In this document: piece after piece, positions 1-9,369 of the stretch
Position numbering within the stretch: position 1 is the stretch's first letter
Layout of the letters: each line of letters starts with the position of its first letter
DNA from: Gammaproteobacteria bacterium 45_16_T64
GTDB taxonomy: Bacteria > Pseudomonadota > Gammaproteobacteria > Pseudomonadales > Ketobacteraceae
Assembly: GCA_002162955.1 (NCBI GenBank)
Contig: MABD01000016.1
Span: 1 to 64,000 of the forward strand
Length of the DNA: 64,000 nucleotides
Direction of reading: 5' to 3'
Notes under the pieces: model-generated
Seen by the model: the letters and a program-made list of their open reading frames with translations, nothing else
What the model was told of the DNA's origin: nothing
Database searches by the model: none
Program-made: the position numbers and the translations under genes

Positions 1-37
1 TATCCGAGATACTCAAACCAGATCCGCCGAGATGTAA

Positions 38-67
38 AAAAAGCGAACCCCAAATGGGGCTCGCTTT
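38..67 (-). terminator. Rho-independent terminator of the twin-TM gene
   Basis: An inverted repeat (AAAGCGA, CCCC / GGGG, TCGCTTT, loop AAAT) is followed on the minus strand by a run of eight T. It lies about 70 nt past the stop of the minus-strand gene at 136-342 and would end that transcript. Confidence 0.75.
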
Positions 68-135
68 ATGATCTCTAACTGTGGGACAGCAGTGGTTAAT
101 TACGCCCTTTTTTGTGTCTGTTATTATCACTACGA

Positions 136-342
136 CTAATATTGATTAGGTGAAATCAAGCCAAAATAATACCCAGCAATCAACAACACGACTAAAGAAA
201 CGGATAACGAGATCCGCACTGTTAGCGCAATCACTACACGCTTACCATCATCGTCACCCTTCCCCAAAAATACCGCACCAGCACCTAAACTAATAAGCAC
301 TAAAACTAGGTTAATCAGGACGATTATTTTGTAAAAGCTCAT
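136..342 (-). CDS. DUF2909 family twin transmembrane protein
   Basis: Small inner-membrane protein of 68 residues with two hydrophobic helices (about residues 5-25 and 44-63) joined by a short charged loop (GKGDDDGKR). The pattern ALTVR-SLSV followed by a second helix fits the DUF2909 'twin transmembrane protein' family, which in gammaproteobacteria is commonly found among cytochrome c oxidase assembly genes, as here next to SURF1 and ctaA/ctaB. The ATG at 342 is preceded by AAAGAGA. Its function is not known. It is divergent from the SURF1 gene, so the two share a promoter region of about 150 nt. Confidence 0.8.
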   Translation of the reverse strand: MSFYKIIVLINLVLVLISLGAGAVFLGKGDDDGKRVVIALTVRISLSVSLVVLLIAGYYFGLISPNQY

Positions 343-489
343 ACAAATCTCTTTATAAATGTTATCTTACAGTCTGCTTCGCAAAGTCGTTATTTAAAAC
401 CACATTTGCCTTCAAGCGAAACACGTTAGCACATTAATTTGCTATCCCCTAAATATTACGACTTTCACAAAAGCATTCGAGACCACCGC

Positions 490-1215
490 ATGCAACACCG
501 GTTTAAGCCCACATTTTTTCTATCTCTTTTTTGCCTCGTACTACTGAGTACTTTTGTCAGCCTTGGCGTTTGGCAAGTTAATCGTGTCGAAGAAAAACAG
601 CAAATGCAGGCAGAAATCGAATATCTCATGGCGCAACCGGCAAGAAACCTAAACCAAACGTCACTTGATACTATTGCGCAACACCAAAAAGCGACAGTAA
701 CGGGCCAATTCAAAACCGAGCATCAATTCTTATTAGATAATATTATTCAAGACGGTAAACCTGGATACTATGTAATGACCCCCTTCATGATCGAGGGCAC
801 GCAAACCAGCATATTGATCAACCGAGGCTGGGTCCACCAAGGAAAAAATCGTCAGCAACTCCCCTCAATCAATACCCCGAGCGAAACACTTACCCTTACC
901 GGAAAGCTTGCTAACCCTCGATCAAAACCTGTGGTACTCGGCAATCTCGACACACCAAAATCAGACCAAACACCGTTATGGTTCTACATGGATTTGGCCT
1001 ATTTCAGACTCTCTGTAGATTACCCTGTGTTGCCGCTAGTGTTACGACTTGACCCTACGAAAAATTCCACTCTGATTCGACATTGGCCTGAATTCAGCGC
1101 CAAAACGGGTATGCATATAGGGTATGCTATCCAATGGTTCGTTTTCGCATTGTTTGTTCTTTTCGCATTTGTAGGAACAAGCGTCAAAAAAGAAGAAGGT
1201 TTACTTAATGACTGA
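490..1215 (+). CDS. SURF1 family cytochrome oxidase assembly protein
   Basis: Inner-membrane factor for heme a insertion or assembly of aa3-type cytochrome c oxidase. It has the SURF1 layout: an N-terminal membrane helix (about residues 7-26) ending in GVWQ, a periplasmic domain of roughly 170 residues with the usual NRGWV segment, and a C-terminal helix (about 212-232). A TTG at 439 would add 17 residues; the ATG at 490 places the helix directly after a short basic leader, as is usual. It is the first gene of a four-gene run (SURF1, Sco-like, ctaA, ctaB) and its stop overlaps the next start by 8 nt, indicating co-translation. Confidence 0.9.
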   Translation: MQHRFKPTFFLSLFCLVLLSTFVSLGVWQVNRVEEKQQMQAEIEYLMAQPARNLNQTSLDTIAQHQKATVTGQFKTEHQFLLDNIIQDGKPGYYVMTPFMIEGTQTSILINRGWVHQGKNRQQLPSINTPSETLTLTGKLANPRSKPVVLGNLDTPKSDQTPLWFYMDLAYFRLSVDYPVLPLVLRLDPTKNSTLIRHWPEFSAKTGMHIGYAIQWFVFALFVLFAFVGTSVKKEEGLLND

Positions 1216-1855
1216 TTTATCAACTAACCCAACAAGCACAAAACAAACAAATCACTACAAAGGTTACAAGCGCATCATCAATCCGTTATTTGCGATGATA
1301 CTATTGTTCGGCCTACCCTATATTTTGTCATGGTATTTCTTGTACAGCGGCGACCCTATTGCATTTGAACAACCCAACAATAATGGAGAGCTTGTTTCAC
1401 CCATCATTCCATTGAGCGAATACGCATTAACACAAACAAACGGGGCTTCCTTACTTCCGTCCGATTTAGCGGGCAACTGGTCATTAGTCACCGTTACCTC
1501 GGCTTGCGAAAAGTCCTGTGAAGAGAACTTGTTCAACTTACGCCAGACTCGAAAAGCGCTCGGGGTGAATCGAAAAGTTATCAAACCCATCCTCATCTTA
1601 AATACACTTAGCGCAATCGAGCCATTGACCATTGACCTGGCAAACGAGTTTCCACAGCTTGCCATCGTCGCCCCGTCAAAAGATGCAGAAAAAATCACCC
1701 GTATGTTTGCGAATTTAACCCCTGAGATCGACAACAGCGTATTTATGGTCGACCCCTTCGGTAACATTATGATGTTCTATCCTGCAGGGTTCGAACAAAA
1801 AGGGTTATTAAAAGACTTGCAACGCTTATTAAAAGTCTATAAACCGGATATATAA
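1208..1855 (+). CDS. Membrane-anchored Sco-like thioredoxin-fold protein
   Basis: A 215-residue protein with one N-terminal membrane helix (about 26-47) and a periplasmic domain. Around C100 and C104 it has a CxxxC motif (CEKSC), and later a VDPFGN segment, both reminiscent of Sco/SenC copper chaperones. The single histidine that Sco proteins use as a third copper ligand is not obvious. Orthologues of this kind lie between SURF1 and heme A synthase in many gammaproteobacteria, so a redox or copper role in oxidase assembly is inferred. It overlaps SURF1 by 8 nt and is followed by ctaA after 29 nt. Confidence 0.65.
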   Translation: MTDLSTNPTSTKQTNHYKGYKRIINPLFAMILLFGLPYILSWYFLYSGDPIAFEQPNNNGELVSPIIPLSEYALTQTNGASLLPSDLAGNWSLVTVTSACEKSCEENLFNLRQTRKALGVNRKVIKPILILNTLSAIEPLTIDLANEFPQLAIVAPSKDAEKITRMFANLTPEIDNSVFMVDPFGNIMMFYPAGFEQKGLLKDLQRLLKVYKPDI

Positions 1856-1884
1856 CTTTCTCAACGAAGATAATAATAAGACTT

Positions 1885-2949
1885 ATGGATAAAGCTTTCT
1901 TAAAAGTTTCGATAGCCGCCACGGCGTTAGCACTCTTTGTTATCGTGCTTGGTGCGTTTGTTAGATTGTCTGATGCGGGGCTAGGTTGCCCCGACTGGCC
2001 AGGTTGCTACGGGAAACTGCTGGCCCCCAGCGAAGCGCAGGAAGTTCGTGCTGCCAACCAAGCCTTTCCCGAGCGCCCCGTCGAATCCCCAAAAGCCTGG
2101 AAAGAAATGATCCACCGTTATTTCGCCAGCACTCTAGGCCTCTTTATTCTGATACTTGCAGGTCTCGCACTCAAAAATCAGAAACAAAAAGGCCAACAAA
2201 TCACACTCCCAATATTGCTTGTCCTCCTTGTTGGCTTTCAAGGAGCCCTAGGCATGTGGACTGTCACGATGTTACTTAAACCAGCTATCGTGACCCTACA
2301 TTTACTTGGCGGTATGCTGACACTCGCCCTACTCTGGTGGTTAACACTTACACATCACTACAAAGATACTGACGATAACGGTAAAACACTGGTCGTATCG
2401 CACTCTACCAAGCGCTGGGCGCTCCTCGCCTTAATCGTCGTATACTGCCAGATTGCCTTAGGCGGATGGACCAGCACCAACTACGTCGCGCTGCACTGCT
2501 GGGACTTACCTACATGCCAAGGTGAATGGTTACCTCCCACCGATTTTAAAGAAGGCTTCACTCTTTGGCGAGGGCTCGGCGTTGATTATGAAGGTGGGGT
2601 ACTCTCCCAAGCGGCAGGCACCGCCGTACACCTAACCCACCGATTGGGAGCAATGATAACGCTTATCATTGTTGGTGGCCTAGCCATTCGATTATTTACC
2701 CTTGGCTCCGCCACCGGTAGGCGTTTTGGCATTCTTCTCGCATTAATGTTATGTGGCCAAATATCTCTTGGGTTACTGAATATAATATTGGTATTACCAA
2801 TTTCGATTGCAGTAGCTCATAATGGTGGTGCAGCTTTACTACTGTTATGTTTGGTTACCATTAATAAAAAGATAAAAATAACGTCAAAAAACGCACAAAG
2901 CTCATCAATAAAGCCAGTTTCAGAAACGAATTTATCGATGACTCGCTAG
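1885..2949 (+). CDS. ctaA: Heme A synthase (COX15/CtaA)
   Basis: Oxidises the C8 methyl of heme O to give heme A for aa3-type oxidase. The 354-residue protein has about eight membrane helices and the paired histidine motifs of the family: HRY near residue 77, HLLGG, THRLGAM and AHNGG. A loop cysteine pair, C35 and C41 (CPDWPGC), matches the CtaA redox pair, and CWDLPTC forms the equivalent second pair. It precedes ctaB, the enzyme that makes its substrate. The last 25 residues are polar and poorly conserved. Confidence 0.93.
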   Translation: MDKAFLKVSIAATALALFVIVLGAFVRLSDAGLGCPDWPGCYGKLLAPSEAQEVRAANQAFPERPVESPKAWKEMIHRYFASTLGLFILILAGLALKNQKQKGQQITLPILLVLLVGFQGALGMWTVTMLLKPAIVTLHLLGGMLTLALLWWLTLTHHYKDTDDNGKTLVVSHSTKRWALLALIVVYCQIALGGWTSTNYVALHCWDLPTCQGEWLPPTDFKEGFTLWRGLGVDYEGGVLSQAAGTAVHLTHRLGAMITLIIVGGLAIRLFTLGSATGRRFGILLALMLCGQISLGLLNIILVLPISIAVAHNGGAALLLLCLVTINKKIKITSKNAQSSSIKPVSETNLSMTR

Positions 2950-3029
2950 CCTTAATAAAAATATAAAGAAAACAAGAACAACAATGAGTTGACGATCACA
3001 CTCACTCAATGGACGATAGAGGGAACCAT

Positions 3030-3941
3030 ATGACTGATACAACAATGACACAAGAGAGCATACCCACCTGGCAACAGTATTTGGAATTATGCAAACCCAA
3101 AGTTGTATTATTGATAGTGTTTACCGCCGTAGTAGGCATGCTTTTATCCACACCAGGAATGGTGCCACTGGATATTTTCATTTTCGGTAATCTTGGCATT
3201 GGCCTAGCCGCAGCCTCTGGTGCGGCTATTAATCACTGGGTCGACCAAAAAATTGATGCTGAGATGGAGCGTACCCAAGGTCGTCCGCTACCCAACGGCG
3301 GAATGTCATCACGCTCGGCACTATTTTTTGCTCTATCATTGACTGTAATCTCGATGGTCATACTAACCACGCTGGTAAATCCTCTCACCGCCATTCTGAC
3401 TTTTTTCTGTGTGATTGGATATGCGGTTATTTACACCATGTTCCTAAAGCGCTCGACTCCGCACAATATCGTCCTAGGAGGTGCAGCAGGAGCAGCGCCT
3501 CCCATACTAGGGTGGGCAGCCGTTACAGGCGAAGTTCACACTGAATCATTACTGCTATTTCTGATTATCTTTATATGGACGCCACCGCACTTCTGGGCTT
3601 TGGCCATTCGACGCAGGGATGATTACGCGAAAGTTGATGTGCCAATGCTACCAGTAACACATGGTATTCCTTTTACTAAGCTGCAGGTCCTTTTGTATTC
3701 AATTATGTTATTGGCTGTTACCTTGATACCTTTTGCGATCCAAATGTCTGGGCTTATATACTTAGCAGGGGCTGTGGCTCTCGGAATTGGGTTCATTTAT
3801 CACGCCTATAAACTGTATCTGTGTGAAGGCGATGAGCATGCGATGAAGACATTCGCATATTCTATTTTCTACCTTACTGCGCTCTTTGGATTTTTACTCG
3901 TTGATCATTATGCCCGCATTGCCATTCGCATTTTTATGTAA
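3030..3941 (+). CDS. ctaB: Protoheme IX farnesyltransferase (heme O synthase)
   Basis: UbiA-superfamily membrane prenyltransferase that attaches the farnesyl group to protoheme IX. The first aspartate-rich motif is NHWVDQKID, then MERTQGRPLPNG; the second conserved stretch is RRRDDYAKVDVPMLPV. Nine hydrophobic segments follow the family pattern. An ATG at 3009 would add seven residues but has no ribosome site; the ATG at 3030 has AGAGGGA six nt upstream and is preferred (303 residues). The gene ends the assembly run and is followed by a strong bidirectional hairpin. Confidence 0.93.
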   Translation: MTDTTMTQESIPTWQQYLELCKPKVVLLIVFTAVVGMLLSTPGMVPLDIFIFGNLGIGLAAASGAAINHWVDQKIDAEMERTQGRPLPNGGMSSRSALFFALSLTVISMVILTTLVNPLTAILTFFCVIGYAVIYTMFLKRSTPHNIVLGGAAGAAPPILGWAAVTGEVHTESLLLFLIIFIWTPPHFWALAIRRRDDYAKVDVPMLPVTHGIPFTKLQVLLYSIMLLAVTLIPFAIQMSGLIYLAGAVALGIGFIYHAYKLYLCEGDEHAMKTFAYSIFYLTALFGFLLVDHYARIAIRIFM

Positions 3942-3950
3942 CGACTAAAC

Positions 3951-4003
3951 TAACACCCACAAAAAAAGCCGCTTCATATAAGCGGCTTTTTTTGTGGGTG
4001 TTA
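3951..4003. terminator. Bidirectional terminator between ctaB and the oxidase-like gene
   Basis: A perfect 24-bp inverted repeat with a 5-nt loop (CATAT at 3975-3979) lies between two convergent genes. Each arm contains a GC-rich core (GCCGCTT) next to seven A or T, so a U tract is made in either direction. Confidence 0.92.
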
Positions 4004-4014
4004 GTAATCTATAT

Positions 4015-5370
4015 TTACTCGCCTTGATCCTGACCCTTTGATCTCCAGGCCTTGATAATAACGATGAGAAACAACAATCCCCCTATTGTAGAAATCAATC
4101 CGCCCAGGCCCATCATTCCCATACCCAAGACTTCCGGTAAGCGATCCAAATCCTGCGCAGCGCCCGCAGTTTTACGTTGAACGCCATAACCACCGGACCA
4201 TGCTAACCCAAGAATGTGCATCAATTGCCCTCCACCATAAACATAGGGCTGTATCTTAGCTAATTTCACACTAGGTTTTCCTAAACCAAGCTTAGGCATT
4301 AATAGGTAAGCCACCCCCATAAATGCAAGCGTCACCCCTACAATAGAACCATGATAGTGAGCCGGTATAACAACATTCACACCTTCTATCATAAACCCAA
4401 TAATTCCACCGGCACTGAACAAAACAAAAGACGCAATGAGCGCTGACTTCATGGGTTTCGCCACAGGTTCAGCTCTAGGCATGGCAAACAATTGCCAAAT
4501 CACAATCATACCAAGAGGCATACAAGCCAGCCCGCCATATTGCATTAGCTGAGTAAATTCCAGCCTATGCACAGCAGACTCTACAGCACCATGCGAATAA
4601 ATCATGGGGACCAACACTAGGGGTAAAATAACAAGCACACTCAACGCTGCCATCACCTTTGGCGGTAAGCTAAAGCGAGCACCACAAGCTTGCGCTAACC
4701 AGACCCAAGCAACCAGCAGCAGCAAGGTATGGGTAAATTGTAAGGTATGACCAGCCCCCCAAAATAACACCTCAAAATACAGTTCACCCGATAATGCCTC
4801 GGGTATTTCGGTATAGGTCCAAACCAATGCAGCAATACTCAAAAGCGTAGGTATGGCCGCTAAATAACACGCGAGCGATAGCACATCTTTACCATCCGTT
4901 GGCATATTCGGTAGGTGAATCAAACGCCCCACCAATAAGATACCAATCCCAATCCCAAAGGTAGATAGCGCAGCGTAAAACACCGGATGCTGTAAAACAG
5001 GCACATAATTATTCATCAGTGGATTGCCCACACCAAAAAATGGACTTGATACCATAACCAAGGTACCCGCGACAGCAATGTACCACGCCAAATTATCTAT
5101 CAACCCTCCGGATTTTGGATTGCTCGCGCACCAAAAAACACCCGCCATAGAAAGAAACCAAATAAGCACAGATAGATCTACATGCACCACAAGCGCCACA
5201 TGAAAAAAATCGATCCAAGGAATAATACTTTGCACACCAGGCGTTCGAGATAACACCAGCAATAACGAAAAAACACCCGCAGCCAACAGTGAAGCCACAG
5301 CCAACCCCAACCATTTAGCGGTGATCTTTCGCTGCATTTCCGTTTCTATTAACAAGACAAACTGATTCAC
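4015..5370 (-). CDS. Divergent orphan heme-copper oxidase subunit I-like protein
   Basis: A 451-residue membrane protein with about 12 helices. Histidines fall where heme and copper ligands of heme-copper oxidases lie: VVHVDLSVLIW in helix II, FWGAGHTLQ in a helix VI position, YSHGAVES in a helix VII position and PAHYHGSIVG, which resembles the AHFHY segment holding both heme axial ligands. The usual adjacent HH pair is not seen (SHG instead). No subunit II or III gene is next to it. The GTG start at 5370 has an excellent AGGAGGG site five nt upstream. It could be a CcoN/NorB-like relative or an alternative oxidase; the electron donor is unknown. Confidence 0.65.
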   Translation of the reverse strand: MNQFVLLIETEMQRKITAKWLGLAVASLLAAGVFSLLLVLSRTPGVQSIIPWIDFFHVALVVHVDLSVLIWFLSMAGVFWCASNPKSGGLIDNLAWYIAVAGTLVMVSSPFFGVGNPLMNNYVPVLQHPVFYAALSTFGIGIGILLVGRLIHLPNMPTDGKDVLSLACYLAAIPTLLSIAALVWTYTEIPEALSGELYFEVLFWGAGHTLQFTHTLLLLVAWVWLAQACGARFSLPPKVMAALSVLVILPLVLVPMIYSHGAVESAVHRLEFTQLMQYGGLACMPLGMIVIWQLFAMPRAEPVAKPMKSALIASFVLFSAGGIIGFMIEGVNVVIPAHYHGSIVGVTLAFMGVAYLLMPKLGLGKPSVKLAKIQPYVYGGGQLMHILGLAWSGGYGVQRKTAGAAQDLDRLPEVLGMGMMGLGGLISTIGGLLFLIVIIKAWRSKGQDQGE

Positions 5371-5618
5371 TCTACCCTCCTATTTATTGTGCAAATGCCT
5401 ACTTATTATTGTGATATCGCATAGTACTGGAACAACCCAAGAAGTGAAACGCCAATCCCGCTGCCACACTTGTTCAAAAAAAAACCTAAAGGAATTTTAG
5501 CCACAAGAAAAAGGATGAATAACTTCAACGTCTCAAAGAATGCTTTCATCAAGATTGATTAATAAATACAATAAAGGCTCATATTTCAACCATAAGAATA
5601 TAAAGGAGTTTTTCTGAC

Positions 5619-7241
5619 ATGCCTGCCTCACGCCCCATCACTCAAGCCCTAAGGCTACTATCGTTATTTACATTGAGTTGGTTACTTTCTATAGGCACTA
5701 CTCACGCAGAAGTCATCAGCCGGGATGCTCAAACTGACAAAACTACATCAATACAGTTCACGGCAACGTTACTGGGTTTAACCGCAAGCCCTGATCTACT
5801 CACCGTAAACATCAGCGACCCGTCGTCATCGCTTTGCTTTTCAGAAGAAAGTGCGCAAAAAGGGCTTACCTGTGAAACTGAACGTTTCACTCCTGTTGGC
5901 ACTGACAACGTTCTAAGCTACACGCCATCATCCAGTGCCGAAGCAGGCGATACCTATACTCTTGACTATACTGCCACCGCCAACTATTCAGAAGAGGAAG
6001 GCAGCCGAATTGAAAATACATCAGGCACCATTGTTTTTCTCATCACCGGTACAAGCAACAGTGAAACGACATTCATCACTGAGATCTGTGACCCTAACGA
6101 TACTAGTGCTGCCTCCTTTTGCTCAGACTATGAAAATAGCTCAGCCGATGAGCAAATTGCGTTTCTTGATACCATAAACCCCGATGAGGTGGTTGCAGAA
6201 TATACTGTAACAAAAGAACTCACTTCCGCTCAGACCGGGAATATTTTCGGGCGTATAAGTGAACTGCGCGCAGGTAATAAAGGTGTCAGCGTAGCAGGCT
6301 TAAACTATTCCATCGAAGGCGAGCAGTTTTCAGGGCGTTGGTTACACGCGATTGCCGACAGTATTGGTGGCGCGGCCGGTGCCGACGACCCAGCCCCTGT
6401 TAGCAATTGGGGGTTTTTCATCAACGGCTCAATCACTGACGGAAATAAAGACAGTACAGACCTTGAAGGTGGATACGATTCTGATGCAAGCACAATAACC
6501 GCTGGCGTGGACTACCGCTTTTCATCCAATTTGATTGCCGGTTTCGCCTACGGCATTAGTCAAAGCTCCCTAGAGTTTGACGGCAGCACAGACGACGGCA
6601 TCGATAATGACATGAACAATGCCATCGTCTATGGCACCTGGTACAAAGGAGCGTTTAATGTAGACTTGCTTCTGGGTTACTCTCAAGGCGAAATAGAAAC
6701 CTCACGAGAAATCACATTAGTCAGTAGCACTGCCAAAGGTGAAACAGACTCTACACAAATGTTCTTCAGCATTTCTAGCGGCTACGACTTCTCTGATGGC
6801 CCTCTTTCCTACGGCCCTTATGCCAGCTTTGACTATGCCAAAGGGGAAATTGAAGCCTATGACGAAATTAACGGTGGCGGCCTGGAAGTTGGCTTTGATG
6901 ATCAAGACATCAATTCTCAGGTTTTCACTATGGGTGGCCGAGTATCCTACGCCATTAGCACTGAATGGGGGGTGATTGCTCCACACGCCCGCGCGGAATG
7001 GAAAAAAGAATTCGATAATAGCCGAGACATCATCTCGGGCAACTTCCTTAGCTACGCAAACTCCAGCTTTTCAATTGAAGCCGACGACTTCGATGATAAC
7101 TGGTTTCATGCGGGAGTGGGCATGTCTGCGACGTTCCGTCATGGCCTTTCAGCCTATATCGATTATGACAGCATCATTGCTTACGACGAAACGGACCTGA
7201 GCACGTTCTCCTATGGCGGTCGCTGGGAAGCATCCTTCTAA
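5619..7241 (+). CDS. Autotransporter-domain outer membrane protein (copy 1)
   Basis: A 540-residue secreted protein with a signal peptide (cleavage likely after THA, near residue 30). A short acidic passenger of about 200 residues with a few cysteines and Ig-like strand patterns follows. A C-terminal beta-barrel of about 300 residues ends in an aromatic residue (WEASF), as in type V autotransporters. The barrel starts near the GRWLHAIADSIGGAAGA stretch. AAGGAG lies 10 nt before the ATG. A close paralogue follows in tandem at 7510. The passenger has no enzymatic motif that I recognise, so adhesion or a surface role is only a guess. Confidence 0.75.
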   Translation: MPASRPITQALRLLSLFTLSWLLSIGTTHAEVISRDAQTDKTTSIQFTATLLGLTASPDLLTVNISDPSSSLCFSEESAQKGLTCETERFTPVGTDNVLSYTPSSSAEAGDTYTLDYTATANYSEEEGSRIENTSGTIVFLITGTSNSETTFITEICDPNDTSAASFCSDYENSSADEQIAFLDTINPDEVVAEYTVTKELTSAQTGNIFGRISELRAGNKGVSVAGLNYSIEGEQFSGRWLHAIADSIGGAAGADDPAPVSNWGFFINGSITDGNKDSTDLEGGYDSDASTITAGVDYRFSSNLIAGFAYGISQSSLEFDGSTDDGIDNDMNNAIVYGTWYKGAFNVDLLLGYSQGEIETSREITLVSSTAKGETDSTQMFFSISSGYDFSDGPLSYGPYASFDYAKGEIEAYDEINGGGLEVGFDDQDINSQVFTMGGRVSYAISTEWGVIAPHARAEWKKEFDNSRDIISGNFLSYANSSFSIEADDFDDNWFHAGVGMSATFRHGLSAYIDYDSIIAYDETDLSTFSYGGRWEASF

Positions 7242-7261
7242 CCCATCACTTTAGAAGTAGT

Positions 7262-7289
7262 AAAGGCCGGGGCTTCCTGGCCTTTTTTT
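7262..7289 (+). terminator. Rho-independent terminator of autotransporter copy 1
   Basis: The stem AAAGGCC / GGCCTTT with a G/C-rich interior is followed by seven T, 20 nt after the stop codon. The copy after the second paralogue (9171-9201) has the same GGCC core. Confidence 0.85.
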
Positions 7290-7509
7290 ATGCAAAAAAC
7301 CTTTCCACCTAGCCTATTAATCAATAGAATGCCCGCTGGATGTGGACTGCTCAGTTTATATACGATGCGTATACACATCCTTGTCATAGGGAAAACGTGG
7401 CAAAACAGGGAATGTACGCGCTACGGATGATTACCCAGCTCTCCTTTGCGACTTGCCTTACCTACGCTTTGCACGTTCTTATTATCACTATCTAGGGGGC
7501 TAACTGCAC

Positions 7510-9153
7510 ATGCTTGTTTCTACACCTATCGCTCGATTTTTCGGGACTTTCTCACTTATTGCTATCGGCTGGATCTTATCCAGCGCAAACGCTTATGGCG
7601 TTGCACTACAATATTCGGCACCACTTAATCAAACCTTAACAGTAGAATTCACCCCCGAATTGCTTGGATTTGAGCCTAACCCAGATACATTCATCGTAAG
7701 GGTTGACGACATGGGCGGAGAAACATGCTCTGCCGAAACACGTATCAATGAAGATATCGCTGAAAGAGAACTCTGCGAAACAGAGACATCCAATTTTAAC
7801 CAAGAAACAAATATCTTCACTTATACCCCATCTGACTTCGCAGAAGAGGGCGACACTTACCAGTTGGCTTATTCTGTTGAGATTTCCTATGGCGAAGGCG
7901 AGCCCTCATTTGATGGCGACCCTGTCACTATAACAATAGCCGAAGGAAGCACCGATACCATCGCCGTCAAAACAGCGGTTACTGTCTTTGAAGATGATTT
8001 TTGTGACGGCCTCACCAGGGAAGACTTTTGTGACTAATACGATACCCCTACTGGCGAATACACCGCTGAAGACTATGCAGACTCGATCAACCCCGATGAA
8101 GTCGTTGCTGAGTACACCGTAACAAAGCAGCTTATTTCTGCACAAACGGGCAACGTTTTTGGACGTATCGGCGAGTTACGCTCCGGTAAAACCGGTACCA
8201 GCGTCGCTGGATTAACATACTCCATTGATGGTGAAAAGCTATCAGGTCGCTGGTTGCATGCAATCGCCGATAGTATTGGTGGTGCCGCCGGGGCTGATGA
8301 AGCATCGCCTGTCAGTAACTGGGGGTTCTTTGTTAATGGCTCCATCACCGACGGTGAGAAAGACGGTACAGACCTAGAGCGCGGTTATGATACTGACGCT
8401 AACACTATCACCATTGGCGTTGATTATCGCTTTAGCCCCGAGTTAATTGCCGGTGTTGCGTATGGAATCAGCCAAAGCTCACTGGACTTTGATGGCAGCA
8501 ATGACGACGGTATGGATAATGACATGAACAATGCCATTATCTACGGCACTTGGTACAAACAATCATTTAACATTGATGTACTAGTCGGTTTCTCACAGGG
8601 CGAAATAGAAACCTCTCGCGAGATATTACTCACCAGCAGTACCGCAAAGGGTGAAACCGATACAGACCAAGCATTCTTCAGCATTTCCAGCGGCTATGAC
8701 TTCTCTAACGGGTCACTGTCCTATGGTCCTTACGCCAGCTTCGATTATATTACTGGCGAAATTGAGGCCTACGAAGAAACCAATGGCGGGGGCTTAGAAG
8801 TCGCCTTTGATGACCAAGATATCAATTCACAGGTTTTCACCCTTGGTGGTCGAGTGTCCTATGCCATCAGCACTGAGTGGGGTGTTATCGCGCCCCACGC
8901 ACGAGCCGAATGGAAAAAGGAATTTGATGACAGCCGTGATGTCATCTCTGGTAATTTTGTTAAACATGAGAACTATGGTTTCTCAATTGAAGCCGATGAT
9001 TTTGATGACAACTGGTTCCACGCGGGTGTTGGTGTTTCCGCCACCTTCCGTCACGGTGTATCAGCCTACATCGATTATGACAGTATCATTGCCTACGATG
9101 AAACAGCGCTAAGCACCCTCTCCTATGGTGGTCGTTGGGAAGCTTCTTTCTAA
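7510..9153 (+). pseudogene. Autotransporter-domain protein (copy 2), interrupted by one in-frame TAA
   Basis: This is a tandem paralogue of the gene at 5619-7241. Reading from the ATG at 7510 gives a signal peptide and passenger of 175 residues up to TAA at 8035-8037. The same frame then stays open (YDTPTGEY... INPDEVVAEYTV) through a complete barrel to 9153, ending in WEASF like copy 1. Apart from this one codon the reading frame is intact over 547 codons. The barrel is very similar to copy 1, the passenger much less so. The downstream piece could start at ATG 8254 but would lack a signal peptide. Either a recent nonsense mutation, a phase-like off state, or stop readthrough is possible; inactivation is the simplest reading. 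Confidence 0.8.
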
Positions 9154-9170
9154 CATCAGTAATAGAGTAC

Positions 9171-9201
9171 AAAAAAGGCCAGGGATTCCCTGGCCTTTTT
9201 T
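9171..9201 (+). terminator. Rho-independent terminator of autotransporter copy 2
   Basis: A perfect hairpin (AAAAAAGGCCAGGG, loop ATT, CCCTGGCCTTTTTT) lies 18 nt after the stop. Confidence 0.9.
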
Positions 9202-9369
9202 GTATGTTATATAAACAAGATTTCTTAGGAGAACATCTACTAACGCATAACTAACTGTTTTCCGAGGATAATTCGAAACCGCAATTATCTCGGCCGTGTT
9301 TATACTTGCCAAGAAATCAAACCAACGCTATGCCCAATAGAGTAACCCTAAAAAGTAACTCACCAAGCA

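Noticed and set aside
3009-3029. Upstream ATG for ctaB
   Set aside because: No ribosome site; the ATG at 3030 has AGAGGGA at proper spacing.
7446-7628. 60-aa plus-strand ORF before autotransporter copy 2
   Set aside because: It overlaps the signal-peptide coding region in another frame and has no family look.
8254-9153. A separate 299-residue autotransporter barrel gene
   Set aside because: It is in the same frame as 7510-8034 and only one stop codon separates them; it has no signal peptide, so I treat both as one interrupted gene.
9109-9312. 67-aa minus-strand ORF after autotransporter copy 2
   Set aside because: It runs through a clear terminator hairpin and overlaps the barrel end.
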